64,000 nt of DNA, taken from assembly GCF_000190735.1 (NCBI RefSeq), contig NC_015177.1, forward strand, positions 2,976,001-3,040,000, read 5' to 3'. The DNA is from Pseudopedobacter saltans DSM 12145. Its GTDB lineage: Bacteria; Bacteroidota; Bacteroidia; Sphingobacteriales; Sphingobacteriaceae. The notes below the pieces were generated by a model that searched no databases, was not told the origin of the DNA, and saw only the letters and a list, made by a program, of their open reading frames with translations. Below, piece after piece: positions 48,726 to 57,746 of the stretch. How positions within the stretch are numbered: the stretch's first letter is position 1; each line of letters opens with the position of its first letter. The position numbers and the translations under genes were made by a program.

Positions 48726-51700
48726 TTAAACATTGTCATTCCTATCCTGCCTTTTTAGCATCATGTATTCTGACGGGAGCATATTATATTTTACTTTAAA
48801 GGCTCTTGCAAAATAATTTGGAGTAGCAAAGCCCACCGAATAACATATTTGTGATACGTTCATATCACTTTTTTCTAAAAGCAATGCGGCCCGTTCTAAT
48901 TTTAGCCTTCTAATGTACTCTACAGGAGTCTGTCCTGTAAGATTTAAAACCTTAGTATAAAGAGAGCCCCTGCTCATTGCTAAATACTTACTAAGATCCT
49001 CTACGGATAATTGAGAATTAGTAAGATTATCTTCTATATATTGCACTATTTTACTCAAAAGTTTCTCATTGTCAGACTCTATGGCAACCTCTCCCAAAGT
49101 TAAGTTAACTCTATTACCATAGGTGGTCTTAAGATTATTATTGAGTGTAAGAAGATTTCTAATTTTGATATTCAATATGTCAAAATTAAATGGCTTTGAC
49201 ATATAATCATTTGCCCCGGTTTCTAATCCGCTTAACTCATCCTCTTCCCCCGTAAGAGCGGTTAATAATAAAACAGGAATATGCTTCGTTCTTTTGTCTG
49301 CCCTGATTTTTTTACAGAGATCCATTCCACTGAGATAAGGCATACTTACATCCGTTATTACAATATCAGGATGTGAAGATAGAGCTTTTTGCCAGCCTTC
49401 TTTTCCATCGCAAGCCTCTATAACTCTGTAGCTTTTTGTTAAGTTATCTTTTAGATAAGATCTAAAATCTTCATTATCTTCGACTAATAACACAAGTGGC
49501 AATTCACTTTTGTCCAATGTAGGCAGTCCAACTAACTCATCTTCAACATCATTATTGAATGATTCATTAAAAATTACCGCATCATCTTCCAATATTAGTC
49601 TGTCTTCTATTTTTTGCAATGGCAAAAATATTGAAAAGGTGGTTCCTTCGCCACTCACACTTTCCACTTCAATATTCCCATTATGCATCTTAACAAACTC
49701 TTTTACAATTGATAAACCTATACCGCTACCTTGATTGAGTATAGCATCGTTATTATCACTCTGAAAAAATCTATCAAATATTTTCGCTTTCGCATTTTCC
49801 TGAATACCGATACCTGTATCGATTATCTTAACGACTACCCCTGTCTTTTCAAATAAATCTATTTGGAATGAAATCGTTCCACTTTTCAAAGTGAATTTGA
49901 AGGCATTGGACAAAATATTGAAAAAAATTCTTTCCAACTTATCATGATCAAAAGAAGTGAAATAAAACTTTATATTGCTCCTAAACTCAAAATTGATAGC
50001 TTTTCGTTCTGCCAGGTCTTTAAAAGATTCAGCTACATCTTTAGCAAAAGCAATAAAATCCCCCTCTTCTAAATTTAGCTTTTGTTCCTCCTGCTTTATA
50101 TTTCTAAAATCTAATAATTGATTTACTAAGTTGAGTAAGCGCTTAGAATTTCTTCGCACCATATTTAATTGGGCCCACTTCTCTTTATTATTTTCTTGCT
50201 GCAATAACTGTTCTATCGGGCCAACTATCAGCGAAATAGGCGTACGAAACTCATGACTTATATTAGTAAGAAATTTAATTTTTAATTGATCAAATTTATG
50301 GATTCGATCCGCCTCGCGCCTTTCCTCAGCTAGAAGTTGCTGCACCTTAATTCTTTCTTGTTCTATTGCAAATTTCGCTTCTAACTTTTTTATTCCCCTG
50401 TACCTCATATACCATAGTCCAATAACTACGATCAGGAAATAACCTACATAAGCATATATGCTAAGCCATATAGGCGGATGAATTTTTATTACTATGGATG
50501 TTAAAGGCGTACTCCATTCTCCCGCATCGCTTTTTGCTTTAACTTTGAATATATATTCTCCAGGAGTTACATTGGTATAAACCGCTGTATTTTCCATACC
50601 AACATTATTCCATTCTTTATCAAAACCTTCTAATTTATAGAAGTAACGGTTTTCTTGTGGCGATGTATAATTCAAGGCGGCAAAACTTAAAGAAAAATTC
50701 TGCTTATAATCCAGATTAACTTCTTTAGCTATGGAAATATGTTCCTGAAGTTGTCCTGCCTGACCAGGTACTACACTTTGATTGGCGACCTTTAAATCAG
50801 TAAGTATTACATTTGGAATATTTTTATTCTGAAATAGCTTAGACGGATTGAAGTAATTGAATCCGTCTGTACCTCCAAAGAAAATCCTGCCATCCCATAG
50901 TTTCAGGCCAGAACCATATACAAATGGACTTTTTTGTACTCCGTTATTACTGGAATAGTTCTTAAACGCTCTGACTTTGGGATCAAAACTGCTGATTCCT
51001 TTGTTTGTACTTAACCATAATTTACCATTATCGTCTTCTAAAATCTTATATATGACGTCGTTAGCAAGCCCTTCATGTTCTGAATAAACGACAAATTTAT
51101 CAGTTTTAACATCATACTTAACTAGTCCGGAATTCGCCAATCCCAGCCAAATAGATCCGTCTTTTGTACATAGGATAGTATATATATTATCATTTGGCAA
51201 ATTACTGTTAATTCTATTAAATGTTTTGGAATATCCATTTACCGGATTATAGACCGCCACGCCACTTCCACATGAACCGACCCAAATATTCCCATTCCTA
51301 TCTTCTTCAATAGCTCTTATAAATCCATTAAGCTGGATTTCTTTCGGTTCGGCTCCATATTTAAGAAATACATTCTTTTCCGAATCGTAGCGATTAAGGC
51401 CCTGTCCATTAGTTCCAATCCAAATATTCCCTCTAGAATCCTTTTTTATACAAAAAATATCTGAGCCACTGATATTTTCCTTTCCATTTCCTTTTTTTAT
51501 TTGTCTACTTTTCCCCGTATTGATATTATACACAAACAGACCATGCAAAAAAGTCCCTATCCATACTTCATCTTTTACTTTCTCCATAGACAAAATAGAC
51601 AGCCCATCCGATTTTATTTGATCAGAGACTTGTATTTTATGAAAAGTCCCCTCTTCCATATCAAATAAATTAAGTCCACCACCGTCGGTTCCTACATAAA

Positions 51701-52817
51701 CCATTTTATCTGATTTTTGTACGAACGAAGTGACTACCGGAGCGCTTAACCCCAATGGATCATAAACATTACTCTGTACCAGGTTAAAAAAAGCTAAATT
51801 CTTGTCATATTTATTTACACCTCCTCTAAATGTTGCCAGCCAGTAAATACCTTGTTTATCTATCATGATAGACTTTATCGCTTTGCCAACCAAGCCATAA
51901 TTATTCCGCCCCCCTTTATTTACTCTGGTTATTTTATCACTTCTTACATTGTAAATATTCAGGCCTTCTTCCGTTCCAATCCATATATTGCCACAGGGTT
52001 CCACAGCCAGAGAATAAATCATATTAGAACTAAGCGACTGGATATCCCCGGGATTAGAAACATAATTATGAAATGTCATATCTTTTACGTTCAGCCTGCT
52101 CAGTCCGTTATTTGTGCCTAACCATATATTTCCTTGATTATCTTCACAAATAGCACTTACTGCATCGTTAATAAGACTATTAGAATTATTTGGCAATTTT
52201 TTAAAATGTGAAACGGCACCTTTATTTGGTCCATAACGATAAACTCCTGTATTAGTTCCGATCCAAATATTTCCGGATCTATCTTTAAACAATTTATTTA
52301 CCGATTTCGTTGCTATTGTCTGATCAATATTCCTTCCTAAACCTGGAGAAGTAAATTCTCCTGTATGAGGGTTAAGCACTTCGAGTCCCTGATAACCACC
52401 CACCCAAATAGCTCCGGTATTGTCACTGCAGGTAGATAGCACAGGAAAGTTTTTTCCTTTTAGATAACTGATAAAAGAGTCTAAATTTCTGTTGTAAAGA
52501 GTCAGCCCTCCAGATGTAGATACCCACAAATTACCAGATTTGTCTTCATACAAATCCAATACCTCATTGGAGACTATATTTGAAGCATTTTTTCGATATA
52601 TCGTGAAGTTTTTCCCGTCATATTTATTAAGACCATCATCTGTTGCAAACCATATGAATCCATAACGATCTTTGTGAATACTATTTACAATATTTGACGA
52701 AAGCCCATTCTTAGTACTTAAATTCATAAAATTTAAGTCTTTTTCATCGGCTTTAACGGTTAGGATACTTCCTAATGTGAAAATACAAATAAGTGAGAGT
52801 GTAAAAACCCTAATCAT
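48726..52817 (-). CDS. Hybrid two-component system regulator (HTCS) of the xylan locus
   Basis: 1363 aa, all parts of a two-component system in one chain. Signal peptide (1-23); periplasmic sensor of about 14 propeller-type repeats with the motif GNIWxGT/S..G (residues 28-690); Y_Y_Y domain (about 695-780, GFDKEW); transmembrane helix (783-805); histidine kinase with H855 in NISHEFRTP, the N-box NILSNAFKFT, DTGIGI and GSGIGLSI; receiver domain with phosphoacceptor D1156 (VITDVSMP) and Lys in YMSKPF; C-terminal AraC-type helix-turn-helix (1260-1360, VSQICYSVGFATPNYFARAFK). Family members bind oligosaccharides in the periplasm and activate the neighbouring utilisation genes. Placed between the Xus operon and the GH cassette; likely autoregulated through the operator at 52964. 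Confidence 0.96.
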   Translation of the reverse strand: MIRVFTLSLICIFTLGSILTVKADEKDLNFMNLSTKNGLSSNIVNSIHKDRYGFIWFATDDGLNKYDGKNFTIYRKNASNIVSNEVLDLYEDKSGNLWVSTSGGLTLYNRNLDSFISYLKGKNFPVLSTCSDNTGAIWVGGYQGLEVLNPHTGEFTSPGLGRNIDQTIATKSVNKLFKDRSGNIWIGTNTGVYRYGPNKGAVSHFKKLPNNSNSLINDAVSAICEDNQGNIWLGTNNGLSRLNVKDMTFHNYVSNPGDIQSLSSNMIYSLAVEPCGNIWIGTEEGLNIYNVRSDKITRVNKGGRNNYGLVGKAIKSIMIDKQGIYWLATFRGGVNKYDKNLAFFNLVQSNVYDPLGLSAPVVTSFVQKSDKMVYVGTDGGGLNLFDMEEGTFHKIQVSDQIKSDGLSILSMEKVKDEVWIGTFLHGLFVYNINTGKSRQIKKGNGKENISGSDIFCIKKDSRGNIWIGTNGQGLNRYDSEKNVFLKYGAEPKEIQLNGFIRAIEEDRNGNIWVGSCGSGVAVYNPVNGYSKTFNRINSNLPNDNIYTILCTKDGSIWLGLANSGLVKYDVKTDKFVVYSEHEGLANDVIYKILEDDNGKLWLSTNKGISSFDPKVRAFKNYSSNNGVQKSPFVYGSGLKLWDGRIFFGGTDGFNYFNPSKLFQNKNIPNVILTDLKVANQSVVPGQAGQLQEHISIAKEVNLDYKQNFSLSFAALNYTSPQENRYFYKLEGFDKEWNNVGMENTAVYTNVTPGEYIFKVKAKSDAGEWSTPLTSIVIKIHPPIWLSIYAYVGYFLIVVIGLWYMRYRGIKKLEAKFAIEQERIKVQQLLAEERREADRIHKFDQLKIKFLTNISHEFRTPISLIVGPIEQLLQQENNKEKWAQLNMVRRNSKRLLNLVNQLLDFRNIKQEEQKLNLEEGDFIAFAKDVAESFKDLAERKAINFEFRSNIKFYFTSFDHDKLERIFFNILSNAFKFTLKSGTISFQIDLFEKTGVVVKIIDTGIGIQENAKAKIFDRFFQSDNNDAILNQGSGIGLSIVKEFVKMHNGNIEVESVSGEGTTFSIFLPLQKIEDRLILEDDAVIFNESFNNDVEDELVGLPTLDKSELPLVLLVEDNEDFRSYLKDNLTKSYRVIEACDGKEGWQKALSSHPDIVITDVSMPYLSGMDLCKKIRADKRTKHIPVLLLTALTGEEDELSGLETGANDYMSKPFNFDILNIKIRNLLTLNNNLKTTYGNRVNLTLGEVAIESDNEKLLSKIVQYIEDNLTNSQLSVEDLSKYLAMSRGSLYTKVLNLTGQTPVEYIRRLKLERAALLLEKSDMNVSQICYSVGFATPNYFARAFKVKYNMLPSEYMMLKRQDRNDNV

Positions 52818-52860
52818 ATATCAAACCTTTTATTTGGATACAATGCCATTAGACTCTTTG

Positions 52861-52904
52861 ATCAATTGTTGTAAATAAATTACAACCTGTTGTTTATAAT
52901 TGAT
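52861..52904. promoter_or_regulatory. Nested inverted repeat upstream of the HTCS gene
   Basis: Inner perfect arms GTTGTAA (52868-52874) and TTACAAC (52880-52886), outer arms ATCAATT (52861-52867) and AATTGAT (52898-52904). It lies 44-87 bp before the HTCS start, in the expected promoter zone. Possible operator or leader hairpin. Confidence 0.35.
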
Positions 52905-52963
52905 ACTATTTCCTGGTTAAATATATAAAGCTACTATTATAAATGGTCTTTGACTGTTCTTTT

Positions 52964-52993
52964 TGTTCAAAATAACGAAACAAATGTTCAAAA
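52964..52993 (-). promoter_or_regulatory. Candidate HTCS operator upstream of its own gene
   Basis: TGTTCAAAA at 52964-52972 and again at 52985-52993, exactly 21 bp apart, 147-176 bp before the HTCS start. 20 of 30 positions equal the site upstream of the first SusC, with the identities concentrated in the two 9-bp half-sites. It also contains the ACAAATGT core. Confidence 0.5.
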
Positions 52994-53329
52994 CAAAAAA
53001 GCAGAGCCGATCCAAAGACCGCCCTGCCTTTAATAATAAACCAATTAAAGAACTTTATGAAATCTGCCAATTACGAGACAAACGTTCTTTACAAGTACAA
53101 TATCCGATAACTTCCCTATTTTAAGGGGTAATTTTCGATAGAAAGATAGAACAAATGTCATTCTATAAAATCGGGATAAAAGATGGTTACATAACTCACA
53201 CTGCAACCTGGTTTTCCCTTTAAAAAAGCTATGTCTCCATCTTCCATAATTTAGAATATATTAACGCTGTACTCGACGACTCCTTTATAGTCATTGCTGT
53301 CAATAATAACTTAATATATTTTGTTATTT
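52994..53329. other. Noncoding interval after the GH43 gene
   Basis: About 335 bp without a coding frame. It contains GAACAAATGTCA at 53149-53160, a third copy of the ACAAATGT core near the regulator. I find no clear terminator hairpin for the upstream GH cassette. Confidence 0.5.
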
Positions 53330-54898
53330 CTATTGCTTAATATTAAAAAAGTCAAAATCGGCATAGCCTCCTGTATATTTTGTAGAATAGCTAAATAATC
53401 CAAAACGATAGCCCATGAAATGAGGTATTGTATAAGCCATTTTTAGCTGAGTACCAATAGGCTGCCAGTTCTTTCCATCCAAACTATAGAAAAAGTTAGC
53501 AATATCTTTTTTATTAGTAAAATCACATTCGGCCTTAAGAAAGACTTTCTTTCCGCTAAAAGGTATTCGGGCTGCCTCTTGGGGAGTCCCAGTAGTGGCA
53601 TTTTCCATAACCAGGTATTTTTTCCCTTCTATCATTTTAACTCCTACCAATCCATAATTTTTTTGCAATAGAGACAGTCCAGCAAAATCACCGTCTTTCA
53701 TTCCCGACACATCTACAGCTGTAGATCCGGAACATGTTGGACCTATTGTGCGCTGGGTTAGGGTATTTCGAGCCTGTAAAAAGCTACTATCTATACATCC
53801 GGTTTGTAATCTCAGGTAACCTTTTCTTTTGGTTACAGACCAAAGACTATTATCTGGGTTATGATTCCACTGCCATACTAAAGGTAAATTTGGTTCACCT
53901 TTTTTCCTTGAAAAATCGTCTGAATTTACGATATGGGGAATCAAACTTTTGTTGGCCGGAAGATTTAAGGTATAAGGAACCTTGCCATCGACACCTAATA
54001 CAGGCCAACCATCTTCCCATTTTACCGGGACTAAAAACGGAATACGTCCAACTGCACCATAATCCTGAAATAAATAGGCATACCATTTTCCATCAGGCAT
54101 ATCTATCAATCCTCCTTGTGCAACACCTTTATCTTGAAGAACAACGCGTCCTTCATAAGGTCCATCTATCTTATCTGAGCGATGTACGATTACAGTACGC
54201 ATACCTCCGGGAGGCCAAGAAATATTAAACAGGTAATATTTCCCATTTATTTTAAATAATTGCGACCCTTCGGCCGGAAGTCCTCCACGAACTCCTTCGG
54301 GTGTACTGGGTAAAGTTGCATTTTCAATAAGTACACGTTGAGTTTCGGGTTTAATACCTGATAAATCTGGCTGCAATTCTACAATATTTAACTTTCCGCC
54401 ACCCCATATCATATAGACCTTCTCGCCTTCAAAAAACAAGGTATGATCATGCATCATAGGTTTAAATTCTTTAACTTCCCATGGACCTTTTTCTATGTCT
54501 TTTGTAGTAAAGATGTAAGTTTTTCCAGTGGTCTGAGCGAATGTACTTACATAATAGGTTCCATTGTGATAACGCATACTGCTTGCCCATGATCCTCGTC
54601 CGTAAGTATTTTTTCCATTCGCCAAATTAAGCTCATCCATGTTTGCTAACGTATCATAAGCATAACCTATCAGTTCCCAATTAACCAAATCTTTTGATTT
54701 CATAATCGGTACCCCGGGATTCATATGCATAGTGGTGCTACTCATATAGTAATTTTCTCCAACCCTTATCATTGACATATCCGGGACATCCGCAAAAATA
54801 ATGGGATTGTGAGCACTCATTGGCTCCGAAGATTGAGCTTTTAAGAAAAAGGCAATAAACAAAATGGTCAAAACCATTAAACTAAATTTTAACTTCAT
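53330..54898 (-). CDS. GH43 family beta-xylosidase/alpha-arabinofuranosidase with C-terminal beta-sandwich
   Basis: 522 aa, secreted (signal to FLKAQ, residue 22). The five-bladed propeller (30-325) has the three acidic residues of GH43: Asp in IIFADVPDMSMIRV, Asp in MMHDHTLFFEGEKVYMIWGGG, and Glu in GLPAEGSQLFKINGKYYL. Residues 335-522 form the C-terminal concanavalin-like beta-sandwich common in two-domain GH43 enzymes (AVDVSGMKDGDFAGLSLLQ, YRFGLFSYSTKYTGGYADFDFF). The pattern recalls subfamily 12, arabinofuranosidase type, but the exact activity is not decided by sequence. Last gene of the GH cassette, 40 bp after the preceding GH43 gene. Confidence 0.9.
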   Translation of the reverse strand: MKLKFSLMVLTILFIAFFLKAQSSEPMSAHNPIIFADVPDMSMIRVGENYYMSSTTMHMNPGVPIMKSKDLVNWELIGYAYDTLANMDELNLANGKNTYGRGSWASSMRYHNGTYYVSTFAQTTGKTYIFTTKDIEKGPWEVKEFKPMMHDHTLFFEGEKVYMIWGGGKLNIVELQPDLSGIKPETQRVLIENATLPSTPEGVRGGLPAEGSQLFKINGKYYLFNISWPPGGMRTVIVHRSDKIDGPYEGRVVLQDKGVAQGGLIDMPDGKWYAYLFQDYGAVGRIPFLVPVKWEDGWPVLGVDGKVPYTLNLPANKSLIPHIVNSDDFSRKKGEPNLPLVWQWNHNPDNSLWSVTKRKGYLRLQTGCIDSSFLQARNTLTQRTIGPTCSGSTAVDVSGMKDGDFAGLSLLQKNYGLVGVKMIEGKKYLVMENATTGTPQEAARIPFSGKKVFLKAECDFTNKKDIANFFYSLDGKNWQPIGTQLKMAYTIPHFMGYRFGLFSYSTKYTGGYADFDFFNIKQ

Positions 54899-54938
54899 AT
54901 TTAACTATTTGAGTTCTTAAAACTTTACGCCTTTCTAT

Positions 54939-56312
<1,374 letters not shown>

Positions 56313-56327
56313 CTAAAAACTAAGGTC

Positions 56328-57734
56328 TTACTTCTTAAAAGTCCAGTGATCAAAATTGAATAGCTCACGTCCCGCAGTGATATTTTCGCCTTTGAAAACA
56401 AAATATACATCATGCACTCCTGAAACTTTTTCCGCTATTGTAGAAGTCAATGTTTTCCAGGTATTCCAACCTCCAGTCCGTGGTACATCAATACCAGCTA
56501 TTTTTGTACCTCCAACACTATCAATACGCACCTCAAGTATACCTCCGTCAAGTCCCGCAGCAACAGTCGCTGAAAACTCTGTAGGAGAACTTTTACCAAA
56601 GTCTACAGCTTTTACCTTTATAAATCCTCCGGTTCGAATATCAGTTACATATACCCCAATTGCTTTGCTTTCTTTGGTGCTACATTTTTCTGACCATGCT
56701 ATTGTTTCCGCCTCATTTCGTTGATATGGATTTAATACGCCTATTGGTTCAACGCCATTTTTAGTCATCTTTATTGAAGGTATAGATCCATCTGCATTAA
56801 ATTTAAACTCTTCAATTGCAGAAGATCGGCCGTAACTTCCACCTTTAGGCAGTAAGCCGGTATGATAAAACAAATACGATTTACCTTTGAAGTCTATAAT
56901 GCCCCCATGGTTAGTAAAACTATTCGTCGGTTGATCAGTCATAATTTTACCCTGATATTTCCAGGGACCTGTTGGCGTGTCGCTTATTGAATAAGATAAA
57001 CATTCCGTTCCCTTCGTCATCCCTGCATATATAAGATAATACTTGCTATTACGTTTAAATAACCAGGGACCTTCTACAAATACATCTTTGTATTGCTCTC
57101 CTTTTTGCAGGACTTCTTCGGGACGTCCAGGACGCCTTAAACCGCCAAATGCTTCTACAGATTGCGGAACTTCTACAATCTCTCCAGAATAAGACACCAT
57201 GTCTTTATTCAATTTCACATAAAAAAGAGTACCGTTACCCCAATACATGTAAGCCTGTCCATCATCATCGATATACACCGTCGGATCGATATTAGACCAA
57301 CTGCCATTACTTATTAAAGGTTTTCCAAGGGCATCTTTAAATGGACCGGTTGGACTATCTGACACGGCTACTCCAATTGCCATATCGTTATTTACTGTTT
57401 GCGCACAGATATACCAATAAAACTTTCCGTTTCTTTCTATACATTGGGCAGCCCAAGCCCTATCTCTGGCCCAGGAAAAAGACTCCAAAGAGATAGGCAC
57501 ACCATGATCGGTCCAGTTTGCCATATCGCTGGATGAATACACCCTCCATTTAGTCATGTAATAGAAGTCAAAGCCTGGGATATCATCGCCAGCATACATA
57601 TATACCCTATCTTTATATACCATTGGCGCCGGGTCTGGTGTAAAATTTGTTTGTACTACCGGATTTTGTGCCGATGCTATAAAACCTATTCCGGAAAGGA
57701 CCAAGACACTGTACGCGATTTTAAGTTTTTTCAT
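56328..57734 (-). CDS. GH43-CBM6 enzyme, copy 1
   Basis: 468 aa, secreted (signal to IASAQ, residue 22). GH43 propeller with Asp in FTPDPAPMVYKDRVYMYAGDD, Asp in NIDPTVYIDDDGQAYMYWGNG and Glu in FVEGPWLFKRNSKYYLIY; CBM6 at about 340-468 ([34 protein letters not shown]). The loop between blades differs from copy 2 (an extra GLRRPGRPEEVLQKGEQYKD stretch), which may alter side-chain specificity. 13 bp after the GH31 gene. Confidence 0.91.
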   Translation of the reverse strand: MKKLKIAYSVLVLSGIGFIASAQNPVVQTNFTPDPAPMVYKDRVYMYAGDDIPGFDFYYMTKWRVYSSSDMANWTDHGVPISLESFSWARDRAWAAQCIERNGKFYWYICAQTVNNDMAIGVAVSDSPTGPFKDALGKPLISNGSWSNIDPTVYIDDDGQAYMYWGNGTLFYVKLNKDMVSYSGEIVEVPQSVEAFGGLRRPGRPEEVLQKGEQYKDVFVEGPWLFKRNSKYYLIYAGMTKGTECLSYSISDTPTGPWKYQGKIMTDQPTNSFTNHGGIIDFKGKSYLFYHTGLLPKGGSYGRSSAIEEFKFNADGSIPSIKMTKNGVEPIGVLNPYQRNEAETIAWSEKCSTKESKAIGVYVTDIRTGGFIKVKAVDFGKSSPTEFSATVAAGLDGGILEVRIDSVGGTKIAGIDVPRTGGWNTWKTLTSTIAEKVSGVHDVYFVFKGENITAGRELFNFDHWTFKK

Positions 57735-57746
57735 ATAAATTGCTTA

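Noticed and set aside
53734-54228. 164-aa plus-strand frame inside the GH43 gene
   Set aside because: It is a shadow frame of a convincing GH43 coding sequence, with no start context.
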